DNA of 64,000 bases from Ganoderma boninense (lineage: Eukaryota > Basidiomycota > Agaricomycetes > Polyporales > Polyporaceae), in the NCBI GenBank assembly GCA_002900995.3, contig PJEW03000014.1, forward strand, positions 558,385 to 622,384, read 5' to 3'. The notes under the pieces were generated by a model. It ran no database searches. It worked only from the letters and a program-made list of their open reading frames with translations, and was not told the origin of the DNA. Every line of letters starts with the position of its first letter. Position 1 is the first letter of the stretch. Shown here one piece after another: positions 53,571 to 64,000 of the stretch. A program made the position numbers and the translations under genes.

Positions 53571-53795
53571 TATATATATAAAGCTGTCCCTAAGGCCTTA
53601 GGACAGCTACTCCTGATTGTTCGGCCTCGCGCGGGCTTGTTCCTGTATTGATTTCCGCGCACGAGGTGAGCTGGGTGGACAAATACCTAGGCCTTATGTG
53701 ACATTTCGTTTTCAAGGCATTATCTTTAGCCGTTAGCTTGCGCGAGGCCCGTTTCCACCAAAATTCCGGTTTGTTCGCGCCTTATATGATGGGCC
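53571..53795. other. Unassigned sequence before the gap
   Basis: It begins with a TATATATATAAAG stretch and an imperfect palindrome (CTGTCCCTAAGGCCTTAGGACAG at 53584-53606). I recognise nothing else. Confidence 0.4.
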
Positions 53796-53895
53796 NNNNN
53801 NNNNNNNNNNNNNNNNNNNNNNNNNNNNNNNNNNNNNNNNNNNNNNNNNNNNNNNNNNNNNNNNNNNNNNNNNNNNNNNNNNNNNNNNNNNNNNN
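53796..53895. other. Scaffold gap, 100 N
   Basis: Exactly 100 N. The sequence to its right (53896 on) repeats that from about 44697 on. Confidence 0.95.
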
Positions 53896-54079
53896 CGATA
53901 GGCGCAGCACGCGGCCCGACAGTCCTTTGATGTGGCAAGCCTACTAGATGATCCGCAGTTATGTGATGCTAGCTGCCTGGTTACCAGACTGCAATTGAGG
54001 ACTCAATTTGGAATTCAATCGACGGCGGGCAGGATACATGCGGACGACGCTACTAATGACGTACAGAGGGAAGCCGGAG

Positions 54080-54520
54080 CACATGCGACAACGTCTAATT
54101 AGTATCGTCCTCCAAAGGGTGGTGGTGTCTCCTCCGCGAGATAGTAGAAACCATTGGCGTGGACGATAGCAACTTAAAATCAAGACATGAGCTAGGATGA
54201 AAAGAGGAATGAATTGGAGAACTCACGGGCTTTAGCAGCCACGGACGCCCGCCTGTGTGAAGTGACCGAGCTCCCGGTTGAGCACCGTGAGCTTCTCGAG
54301 AGCGATGGTGTACGGCTCATGCTCGAGGGTGATCACCCCGCGCATGAAAGCATGCAGCGCCTCAGTAACTCGGTGGAGGCCTCAGTGTGCGCCTCCCGGA
54401 CGCGCTTCCAGCTTCTCCATACACTCATACTAAGGCCAGCTCCTGCTCTCCTTCGAATACCGCTTCCAGAAACTCGCGCAGGGTCTCGGACGACGGCCGG
54501 CGACGGCGTCGGCTGCCCCC
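54080..54520 (-). pseudogene. Second copy of the two-exon small gene, broken
   Basis: Corresponds to 44905-45334. The C-terminal exon and part of exon 1 are present with indels. The N-terminal half and the start codon are removed by the deletion at about 54518. Confidence 0.65.
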
Positions 54521-54819
54521 GTACATGGAGGGTGGGGGCTTTGAAGAGGTTGTAGGCGAAGGGGTTGCTTGGGGGGAACTGCGACGACAACAAGGTCAGC
54601 ATGAAAGCACAAGAGCCATAACCAGGGCCTACCTTGGGAAGGGCGGACGAGCGGACAGTGCAGAACACTGGGGAGGACAGCGAAAGGAGACGCCTTTAAG
54701 ATGAGCACGCACCGAGACCACCGCAGCACGCCTTCGATTGAAGGACTCGCTGACAAACAGACCTCATACAAGAAAGAAAAACAAACTACCAAGACGGGCG
54801 ACAAGTGCCGCCCGGGAGG

Positions 54820-55680
54820 CCAGGCTGTCAGCCCAGCAGTATGGTCCTTGTGTGCTGCAGCAATTTGAACGAAGCCAGGGATTAACCTCGAGGCAAGACA
54901 TGCGGTGCTCCGAGGTTGAAACAGACATACCAATTACCAATCCCGGAGAGAACTGGCGAAGTCTGTGCCTCGTGTGCTGCAGCAATATGGACGAAGCCAG
55001 GGATTAACCTCGAGGCAAGACATGCGGTGCTCCAAGGTTGAAACAGACATACCAATTACCAATCCCGGAGAGAAGTGGCGCAGTCTGTGCCTTGTGTGCC
55101 ACAGCATATGAACGAAGCCAAGGATTAACCCTCAGACAAAACATGCAGTGTTCTGAGGATGAAACAGAGATACCAAACCAGCCGGAGCCAATGGTGGTGG
55201 GGCCGAGGCCAGGATCTGGCACGGTGGAAACGCTTTGCTGAAACGAAAGTTGGCTGTGGCTGTCCGGTCATCTGCGTGGCTTTCCAGACATCTGCGTGGC
55301 ACACTGTGGTGGTGTCGGACACTGCGGGGGAGTACCGGAGCACATGGAAGCCATGGGGTGCAGCCCGGGCACGCTCCATAATTCGTGCAGGCCGCCGGCC
55401 AGCAGAGGGGCGGTAGTTCTGCCCGCCGGCGACAGACAAGGGGGACAGGACTGCCGCCCAGCCGGTGTGCACCCCAGAGGAGGTGCACCCCAGCCTGTCC
55501 GGCACACTGTGGTGGTGTTGGACACTGCGGGGAGTACCGGGAGCACATGGAAGCCGTAGGGCGCAGCCCGGGCACGCTCCATAATTTCGTGCAGGCCGGC
55601 CGGCCAGCAGAGGTAGGTAGTTCTGCCCGCCGGCGACAGACCAAGGGGGACAGGACTGCCGCCCGGCCGGTGCGCACACT
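54820..55680. repeat. Second copy of the tandem-repeat zones
   Basis: Three units of the 125-131-bp repeat (about 54850-55170) and two units of the 208-bp GGCCGGCC repeat (about 55299-55680), each with small indels relative to 45966-46818. Confidence 0.7.
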
Positions 55681-55949
55681 TCTAAAGTCGCCATATACAG
55701 GCGATGATTGCGGATTGCATTGTATGTATGTGACAGAAATAGGTGTACGTATGTGCGCTCATGCCAAAGCTACCGAAAATTGCCCGGACATCGCAGAAGA
55801 CCGGCCGGCCAGCATATCCGTAAGGGAGGCTACCTCCGCCAGCCAGCACGTCCGGCCATTCAAGCCACCAGTTGGACAGCGGCTCCACTACCTCCTACGT
55901 CTCCGGCGGCCCGGGCGAGCAGCAAGTCTGACAAGTTACACTGACCGGG

Positions 55950-57230
55950 TGACTGCCAAGTCAAGGTATTTTAGTGGAATACACTCCGTCATAACCTGGT
56001 TCTTCTCCACGAACTGTCTAAACTTAGTAGTAGCTCCACTATCTACCATTGTACTATGTCCTTATGTCGCTGCTTGCCGATCAACTGTACCGGTATATGA
56101 AAGTGTTGGCCGCTATGATTTACTTCATATACAAACACAGAACTCAGTACAGAAAATCGACTATTACTACAAGAGCCGGCACACGCAGCGTCTAGTGCGG
56201 CTCTAATCAGAAACCCTCCTTCTTCTCAGCGGTTGTAAGGGGCCGCAATCTTCTCCTCATCGCCTTGAGCTGGGCCTGAAGAGCCGCTACTTCCGTGGTC
56301 GCAGTGGACGAGGAAGCGGCTTGCTGACTCTTCAACCCGCGGACAGTCATACTTACGATTCCGGGCTGGCCACAGATGTAGCAGTTTCCTGGAACGGCTT
56401 CTTCCCAGTAGCAGCCGCCTTCTCCCCTTCTTCTTCTATCCAAACGTCTTTGGCTGTTCTTCCTCTCTGGTGACGAGGGCCTGGTCGAGCGACAGCGCAC
56501 CTTCTGGATTTTCAGGAGGTCGGAGATGTCGTGAGCACTGGTGGCGAGGATGTCTGGAGTCTGGGAGGTAGGCGGAGTGGTAGCGTTCATGTTTGTCCTC
56601 GTCCGCCAAAGCCAGTTCGAGCTGTAGCTGCATTAAACTGCGCCATATACTCCTGGACGGTGCCAACCTTGCAGTACACCTTGCCAAAGCTTGACCAATT
56701 CAGCAATGGTAGCCTCCTTGTCGTCGACTGCACAGAAGTGGTCCTTGAAGGCTGTGCTGAACGTGTTGTAGTCTGCCCAAGGGGCTGGTTCCACCAGTGA
56801 GTGTTACAATGTGGGGGCAGCCCAGGATGCTGCTCCTTCCGTGAGCCTACTGATGATGGTCATCCATACCACCTCAGTTGGTGTGCCGACAGCTACCGCT
56901 GTGAAGGTGTTGTAGTAGATCTGGGCTGCGGACACAAAGCGGAGACCATCCTGGGGCAATTTTCCATCATAGTTCACATGGGGCGGATTTGAGAAAGGAG
57001 CTTGGAGGTGTCGAAACGTCGACGCAGGTGCAGGACGTGGTCATGGTGGGTGCGGTGAGGTGGATTGGGTGCAGGAGGAGGGTTGGACGAGGTACGACGA
57101 TCGCGGGGTGTTGGAACTGGTGGTTTTGGCTTTGGTTCCTTCTTTTACTTCAGGCTTCTCCTTCTGCCTTTGGAAGTTTAAAGTCAACGCAATGGGAGAT
57201 GATAGGTTTGAGCTTTATTGTTGGCTGAGA
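55950..57230 (-). pseudogene. Second copy of Ty3 family B protease start and gag
   Basis: Equivalent to 47086-48360, including the TAG before the zinc knuckle. Many one-base deletions break the capsid frame (for example near 56345, 56390, 56500 and 56570). Confidence 0.65.
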
Positions 57231-57408
57231 CGTTCAGTAACGAGTGCGATAGTTTTGTCAAGAGTGGGAAAAACCTAATGATGGATCGACTGGGAGTGGC
57301 AGTCCCACTAGGTACACGACTGGGGGCACGGCTGGGGGTCGGGTGCCTGGGCGGACTTCGTGCAGCAGCAACAGCTGCCTGTGTGGGCCTTGTGGAGGGG
57401 GCGGGCGG

Positions 57409-57924
57409 TAAGGCTGAACGTAGGTCAACCTGTAGGTGATTGGATCTGAACCTGTAGGTTGGTCACTTTCAGAGGTCTGATTGGATCTGGTATTGAATCA
57501 AATCAACTTTTGACCTACAACCTATAGGTTGTAAAGCTGTAAATCACAGGTCAAATCATTGATTGATTTAAATACCAAATATAGAGTCTTAGAGCTTCTA
57601 TTCAAGGTTTTAGGTGGTATTGAGGGTTATTAGCTAATCTATGCCTAACACATCCTTATAGATACAGTATAAGCTATATAAAGACCATATTACCTACCAA
57701 AACCCTCAATATATATCATTTTTAGCTATTGAAATGTGAATCAACCTGTAGGTGACCTAGATTTAAACCTACAATCCAAATCACTTTTCCAAGATGGCTG
57801 ATTCTGATTCATATCTGATTCATAGCACAGGTACCTACAACCTACAGGTCACAACCTACAGGTTTTATATACAGGTTCAGGCCAGGTCAACCTGTATAAA
57901 TCGATTGACCTACATTCAGCCTTA
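57409..57924. mobile_element. MITE, family 1, second copy
   Basis: Same element and insertion point as 48548-49068. The right flank is GCCGGCGG and the left GCGGGCGG. Confidence 0.85.
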
Positions 57925-58451
57925 GCCGGCGGTGCTGGGCGAGTTGGTCTACAATTGCCTGTTGTTGGCTAGGGTGTGGCCGGATAAAGGGGTGGAATGC
58001 AGCCCACTGGGTGGGTGTCCAGTCAAAGATGAAGTCGCGGTGTGGGCAGGGTTGGTGGTCGCAAACAAACCCTATTGTTCGGTGGTGTTCCAGTGCTGGT
58101 CTTCGACCGTTGGTGCTGTGAAATGCGTGTGGCCTTTGACTGCAAGCCACGTGAGGGGAGTGGAGATAGCTCGCTTCCTATCCCAGGAATAGAAATGGCA
58201 GAGTGCACGATCTACACTGTCTGCTCAGCCTCTTCGGCCTATTGCTGTGTCTTAGCCCAGGGGACATGAGCCCAAGGCGTGTTCTGCCTTGGCTTTGTTT
58301 CCCCGCCTTCTCTAGCCTCCACGCCATGAGGCGGACCACTTCTGTCAGTACCGGGGTCTCGTGTTAGGAGCTTTCTGTGTACTGTACCACTGAGAGTGGC
58401 AAGCCTCAGGTGCGCCGAGACCACGTCCGATGGTGTGACTAGAGTGCGTAC
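57925..58451 (-). pseudogene. Second copy of family B gag N-terminal region and leader
   Basis: Matches 49069-49599 with small indels. No intact frame. Confidence 0.55.
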
Positions 58452-59139
58452 TAAGGCTGAACACGGTTACAGTTAACACTGCGGTTAACAATTAACCAAA
58501 GCCGCACTTTGAGCCGCAGTTATACGAGCCGCGGTTTACTGTTAACCGCAGTGCAGTTAAACTGCGGCTCCGGATCAAGGGGTACAATAGAACACTTAAA
58601 AACCGCAGTTTAACTGTGGTTTACAATGCTATATTAAATACATAATATTTACATATTTAATACTATTGTACCAGCCAGGAATTGAACCAGAGGCCCGGTG
58701 TGTTGAACAGCCATGCTAACCACTGCACCATGGGCTCTTAATGAGCTTATACATATGTATATTCATATACCAACAACCTTTTGGCTCTTATCTTATCTTA
58801 TCTATCTTATCTTATCTTATCTCAGTAAGTAAGAGTAATTATTATATTACTTACCAATGGCTGTAATGGTCTGTTGGTGTAGTGGTTAGTATGCCTAATC
58901 GAATGAATGCAGAGCCCTGAGGTCTCTGGTTCAATTCCCGGTTGGAACACTATTATATTAACAACTATTAATTATCCCTGTGGTTTATCAATTGAGCTGC
59001 GGTTTACATATTAACTGAACCACGGTTAATAATAAACTGCGGTGCAGTTAAGGTGCGGCTCTGGATCACGCCTTTCAGAGCACTGATAACTGCGGCTACG
59101 GCTCCGGCTCAACCGTGGTTCAAGCCGTGTTCAGCCTTA
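58452..59139. mobile_element. MITE, family 2, second copy, with tRNA-like sequences
   Basis: Same ends, flanks (GTGCGTAC/GTGCATAC) and content as 49600-50284. The tRNA-like stretches are at 58667-58737 (minus) and 58868-58949 (plus). Confidence 0.85.
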
Positions 59140-59244
59140 GTGCATACTACGCTAGGCCAACACAGAGGATCTAAGTGCATACCGTACGAGAAGGAAAGAA
59201 TGTGTGTGGAGTACGCCGGTGCTCGTGTAGAAGTTTTGACCTAA

Positions 59245-59706
59245 TGTTATGACTGGCTGTTGAGTAAGATCAGGGAGGAGGCTTATGAGATGAGCCAGGG
59301 CGTCGACAAGCACTTGTGCAGCGAGAGCGGAGCAGGGCTCAACAGTCAGGCTGGAGACAAGATGTATTGAGCAAGTAACTAACGAGCGAGAATACAGCGA
59401 GGCTTACCTGGAGACAAGAGGTCGAAACTGAGGTCTCCAGGTAGCAAAGTACAGGCCTTATATACATGTAACGGACAATGGGAACCGGGGACAATAGGTA
59501 ACTATGGACACAGGAACCAGTGGGAGAACAATAGTATGTAGTACAATGACGACGGGAACAATGGGTAACAGGAGTTATTGTACTGCGAGAACAAGGGACA
59601 GGTTTGCTAAACAACGGAGGACAATAAGGACGACACGGGAGGCAAACAGTCCGAAAAGGGAAAGAGAGACACCAGGGTAGGCGCCGAGTGTGTGTGGTTC
59701 ATGACA
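59245..59706 (-). repeat. 5' LTR of Ty3 family B, second copy
   Basis: 462 bp, equivalent to 50391-50849. The transcript-start segment here reads AGTTTCGACCT on the minus strand (59419-59429), one mismatch from perfect pairing with the primer site at 59232-59242. Confidence 0.8.
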
Positions 59707-59900
59707 CAGGACAGCTCGCTGTGACTCTACTTGGACCTGGATCAGATAGATTCACTGCGTGGCGAGGGACCTTGGACCTCGATCAGACAGATCAATAGAA
59801 TTCAGCGACGGAAAAAAAGGTCATGCAGTCATCATTGTATATACATAAAAATGGTACAGTGTCTGACAACGGTTGATGCATATTACTGCTAAGCATTGGA

Positions 59901-60448
59901 TGTTGAGAGGGTTGTGTAGATAGATTGTGTGGCCACAGAGCGGGGGCATGGTGGAAGGCACATCTCTGACTGTATTGTCCTGCCTTTGCGAGGGCTCATA
60001 TCGTGCACCCTGATCTCTGTCTGACACTTAGCCTGTATCAGCACCCACACATCTAGAACGATGCCGAGTTGCCAATGCCTGCGACTTAGACATGCGACAT
60101 GCCTGTGACTTGGACATGTGACGTGCCGACTGTCGAGAATATGCGGGGCAGCGGTCTAGCGGACCGGGAATCTCAGTCTGAGCACGGAGTGAACAGCTGT
60201 AATGTATTAAATCCTAGTGGGACCGGAATCTAAAATGTATGTTAGAACCTATTGTACCGTAGGATATGAGAATGAATCATACCTCAGTCTGAGCATGGAG
60301 TGAACAGCTGAGGAAAACTGATGAAAAAAAAAACATCAAACAGGCAGTCTGCCGTCTACAAACATGAACGAACAGATGGGTCCAGCGCCTACTACAAGTA
60401 AGTTACGACCGTGTCCGATGTTCTAACTAATACTAACGTATTTCAACA
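59901..60448 (-). repeat. 3' LTR of Copia, second copy
   Basis: 548 bp, TGTTGA...TCAACA ends, equivalent to 51045-51596. Confidence 0.7.
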
Positions 60449-61672
60449 CACCACTCAGCGGAGGAAGGTATCTACGTATGGTAGTAGTAATGGAACAAAA
60501 AAAAACACTAAATAAAAAGTGTCCAATTGCAAACCCAAGCCCATGCAGAAGTGTTCATGCTTCTCGTGTGCAAGCACCTTCATCAAAATGTCGGTGACCT
60601 GGTCTCCAGTTGGTACGTAAGCCACGCGAATGCAGCCCTCCTCAATCTCATCGCAAATGAAGTGGTGCTGCACAGCGATGTGCTTTGTGTTATCATGGAA
60701 CTCGGAGTTTTTGGCGAGGGCCATAGCTGACTGGTTGTCGACGAGGTGAAGTGTACCCGGCGATGAGCTAGAATGAGTGTTCGAGTCGTCAGGTGCATTG
60801 AACATTGAGCCAAAGATTTTGGACAGGAATGTCCGGATCCAGAGGGCCTCCTTAGCAGCTGCACCCATAGCGATGTATTCAGCCTCGGTACTCGAAAGCA
60901 CGACTGAGGTCCGCTTCTTCGACAGCCAGCTGATAGTGGCATTTGGTGAGTAGGAAGGTGTACCAGAGATGGAGCGGCGGTCATTGACGTCAGCTGCCCA
61001 GTCTGCATCAGTGTAGCCAAGCAGTGAACCATCACCCTCAGCTGAGGATGAGTTGCTGAAAACCAGAGCCTGTGACGATGTGCTGCGCAGTTATCGGTAC
61101 ACCTGCATGAGCGCAGACCAGTAGTCCTGACTAGGACAAGCAGCAAACTTGCGGAGTGTGCCCACTGGAAAAGCCAGGTCAGGGCGCGTGCCAAGCATCA
61201 AGTACATAATAGAGCCCAGAGTGCTCTGGTACTCCTTGACATCGACCTTGGGAGTGCCAACCTTGATGAGCTTCTGGTTCACAGCCATCGGAGTCAAGAC
61301 GGAGTGGCAGTTTGCCATCTCATGATGAGCAAGGATGTTCTCAGCATACTGTTGCTGTGAGAGTGAAAGTGTGCAGCATACCTGGTTGCGAGTGACCTCC
61401 ATGCGGAGGATCCAGTGCACCTTGCCGAGATCTGTCATCTCGAAGCGAGCCTTGCAGTCGGCCTTGAGGCAGTTGACTAGTGCCTTGTCATCTGAGAGGA
61501 TGATCATGTCATCGACGTACATGGTGACAATGATGAGCTTGCCATCCTCCCATTTATAGAAGATGGCATGGTCGGCATTGCTGCGAGCGTACCCAAGCAA
61601 CACAAAATGCTCGCGCACCTTCTTGTACCACTTGCGGCTGGCCTGTTTGAGGCCGTAGAGGGACTTGCCGAG
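60449..61672 (-). pseudogene. Copia RT C-part and RNase H (second copy)
   Basis: Better preserved than the first copy. The minus-strand frame runs from LGKSLYGLKQASRKWY through YVDDMIILS (about 61500-61525) to a TAA at 61091-61093 (MQVYR stop LRSTSS), then in the same frame through the RNase H blocks TDADWAADV and STEAEYIAMGAAAK to the end near 60455. RT and RNase H copy the element RNA. Upstream it is interrupted by the family 3 MITE. Confidence 0.8.
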
Positions 61673-62118
61673 TAAGGCTGAGCACGGATCCAGCTCACTT
61701 TGCAGATTGATCCACAAAATCCGGAGCTGTATCCACAATGAGCTGTATCTACGGATCCAGCTCATTGCAGCTCCAGATCGCTGCAGCTCTGGATTGAGGC
61801 AATAGGGAAAATCTAGGTGATCCACAGATCAACAAAGTTGTAAACTAGAGCCTTTGAACACCTTCATGCATTAGAATTCTGCATGTTTAGTAGTATTTAG
61901 ACAAGAAAAGTAGTTAGACAACAAGATATATGTCAGAAACATATGATCTTTGCAAAAAACCTGTGGATTATCCGCGATCCAGATCCATTTGATCTGGATC
62001 TGCACTGATCCGGAGCCATGGATCATGATCCACACAGCTCTGGATCAAGCCTTAAAAATGCCCTCGATCCGCGGATTCAGCTCTGGATCAGCCATGGATT
62101 GAGCCATGCTCAGCCTTA
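61673..62118. mobile_element. MITE, family 3, second copy
   Basis: Same insertion point in Copia RT as 52822-53266, with GGATC-rich interior. Confidence 0.85.
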
Positions 62119-64000
62119 ATTGCTGAGCTTCCAGACCTTTGATGTGTTGCCACAGAAGCCTGGGGGGATCTCCATGAAGATCTCCTTATCCAAGTCGCCA
62201 TTGAGAAAAGCGGACTTGATGTCCATCTGGTGGATTTTGAGGTCGTTCCTTGGAGCGAATGCAAGGAGAATGTGAATGCTGGAGAACTTGCTAATAGGAA
62301 CGAATGTCTTGTCGAAATTGAGGTGCTTGACCTGGGTGAAGCCTTGGGCCACGAGTTGCACCTTGTACTTCTGTATCTCGCTGTTGGGGCCGTGTTTGAT
62401 CCTAAAAACCCACTTGCAGCCAACGACCTTGCAGTTCTGTGGGCGGTCCACTTTGTTGTAGAGCTCAGCTTTTGCGAAAGCAAGCAGTTCTTCGGTACAT
62501 GCTGCCTTCCACTGTTCAGCGTCGGGACGGGACATGGCTTCTGCATATGACTGTGGCTTGTTGCCAACTGTCGAAGCACGATGCACGTGCTCCTCGCCGT
62601 TGTCACCGTTGTCGTTGTTGTCGTCGCCCACTTGAGCTGAATTCTCAGCCACAGGTTCCTCCCCTCCAACGACAGCGGGATGCCGGTTGTAGGAGCTGTG
62701 CTTGTACACAGGGTCATCCTCGAGGTACATGCGTGGTGCGCGGTTGCACTACGAGCGGCGAACAGCAGGAGCTGGGATTGGATTTGAATATGGCCCCAGA
62801 ATGCGTGATGCGGGAACATGACGAGGGTGTGGTGCAGCAAGTTCTTCTATTTGAGGGGGCGCAGGCTCGGGCGAGGCAGGACGTGGTTGCAGTGCAGGTG
62901 GAGGTGGAACAGCAAGATCATACTCGTCACCACCTGTGCTGTCAGCAGGTGCGCACGCGTGCGCGTCGTCCTTGTCAATGTCATCTTCGACTGTGGCCTT
63001 CGGGAGTTGAGGAGCAGGAGTGTCTGAGACCCATACGAGGTCCTCGCAAGGTTCGTTGTCATCTGATTCAGGAAATGCGGGCTTCATATTCATGACAATG
63101 CACGTGGGCACACCATCAGGAAGACCCTCATCAAAAACAATGTCATGCAACTTGACGATCTTGCCAGTGGGCCAATGAAGGAGTCGGCAGGCTCGCTTGT
63201 GCTCGGAAAAGTGGAGGAGTATGCACTCTATTGACTTGGGGTCAAGTTTTTTCCGCTTGCTGCTTGGAATATGCACGTATGCCTTGCAACTGAAGGGGCG
63301 GATGTGCGCGACTGAGGGCTTGATGCCCGTGTAGACCTCGTGCGGTGTGATGTCATGGTCAAGTGCACTGGTGGGAGTCCTATTCAGGACGTAGACTGCA
63401 TACACGGTCGCCTCAGGCCAGTATCCCTGTGGGATCCCCGAGTCCTCAAGCATGGTGTGGGCCATTTCTATGATCGTACGATTGGTGTGTTCCGCAATCC
63501 CATTCTCCTGAGGTGTTTCAGCATTTGTGAGCTCGTGGTGGATCCCGCGTCATTTGGTGATCTCAACAATGTCCGCATTGACATATTTGCCCCTGCCATC
63601 CGACTGAAGGATGTTGACAGGCTCGCCAACAGCTACTTCAATGTGATTGATGTGTGCATCAAAATTTGCTGCTTGATCTGACTTGGCTTTGAGCAGAACA
63701 GCCGTGATGTGGCGGGAGTACCAGTCGATGTAGGTGTCATAGTACTTGTGTCCCAAATGTGAGCAAACGTTGAGCTCCATGAGGTCAGAGCTGATCCGAT
63801 AGTTGGGGTGCAGTGCAGTTGCCGTCGTTGCCTTCGGAATAATATCGCGACTCTGCTTGCCAGTGAGACATGCAGCACATGGATTGTGCATGGGAGTCGA
63901 TGCACTGAGGAGCGACATGCCCTTGACCATGCCCTTTTGGACCATTCGCAGGACCGCATCGATGCCCAGATGCCCGAGGCGTTGGTGCCAGGTCTTCACA
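62119..64000 (-). pseudogene. Copia integrase and RT N-part, running off the window
   Basis: On the minus strand from the right edge: pre-integrase HQRLGHLGIDAVLRMV and CAACLTGKQSRD, the integrase core (DTYIDWYSRHITAVLLKAKS, NILQSDGRGKYVN, ETPQENGIAEHTNRTI with the Glu), a Pro/Asp-rich linker (PPPPALQPRPASPEP), then RT N-part YAEAMSRPDAEQWKAACTEE, CKWVFRIKHGPNSEIQKYKV and MDIKSAFLNGDLDKEIFMEI. Stops at 63550-63552 (TGA) and 62749-62751 (TAG) are in the same frame. Gag, protease and the 5' LTR lie beyond 64000. Confidence 0.85.

Larger units (their letters stand above)
53896..62440. repeat. Near-identical second copy of 44697-53570
   Basis: Same order and orientation of every feature, offset 8851-8861 bases (less near the left end). 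Landmarks: 48548 to 57409, 49600 to 58452, 50391 to 59245, 51045 to 59901, 52822 to 61673. Differences are mostly single-base indels, dense next to the gap, plus a deletion of about 310 bp (45335-45645 absent near 54518). Both copies share every MITE insertion. Confidence 0.9.

Noticed and set aside
53584..53606. Terminator hairpin from the CTGTCC...GGACAG palindrome
   Set aside because: Imperfect, no U tract, and intrinsic terminators of this type are not used by fungal polymerase II.

Overview
The window looks like transposon-dominated DNA from a filamentous basidiomycete, most likely an agaricomycete. The grounds are KDZ and Plavaka DNA transposases, chromodomain Ty3 elements with self-primed LTRs, introns of about 46-72 nt (mostly 48-60) with GTRNGT donors, and the absence of any recognisable housekeeping gene. 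Two runs of exactly 100 N (21046-21145 and 53796-53895) are scaffold gaps. Sequence beside both gaps is rich in single-base indels and homopolymers, so some of the decay there may be sequencing error.

Left part (1-21045). A broken hAT transposase (1-1760) is followed by a minus-strand Ty3 element, family A (LTR 1775-2208, remains to about 8620), carrying a MITE in its pol. Next come two more family A LTRs in opposite orientations around a gag fragment (8639-11050), a decayed but nearly complete plus-strand Ty3 element, family B (11293-18020), and a Copia gag-protease-integrase fragment (18374-20760) that runs into a pyrimidine-rich contig end.

Middle part (21146-33024). A multi-exon KDZ transposase is split into 21146-22897 and 29545-30433. 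Between the halves lie a nearly intact minus-strand Plavaka transposase (23075-26156) and an unrecognised spliced gene. To the right is a divergent pair of small spliced genes with no family I recognise (31044-31672 minus, 32036-32806 plus), then a zone rich in TCCGGA. A second copy of the minus-strand gene family occurs at 44905-45589.

Centre (33025-44682). A very young, full-length Ty3/chromovirus of 11,658 bp, family C, has 482-bp LTRs differing at about two positions and a perfect 5-bp target duplication (GACGG). It is much larger than usual for its group. It has an extra ORF before gag, the usual gag-protease-RT-RNase H-integrase-chromodomain set, and about 3.9 kb of accessory ORFs after pol. 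It carries seven in-frame stops in its main ORFs, all explainable as C-to-T changes. This is the most unusual object in the window.

Right part (44683-64000). A small-gene element remnant, a truncated minus-strand family B Ty3 element and a minus-strand Copia element follow, peppered with three hAT-type MITE families that share the same outer terminal repeat. About 8.9 kb (44697-53570) is present again after the second gap (53896-62440), in the same order and nearly identical. This is probably an unmerged contig overlap or haplotig, and otherwise a tandem duplication. The window ends inside the Copia integrase region.
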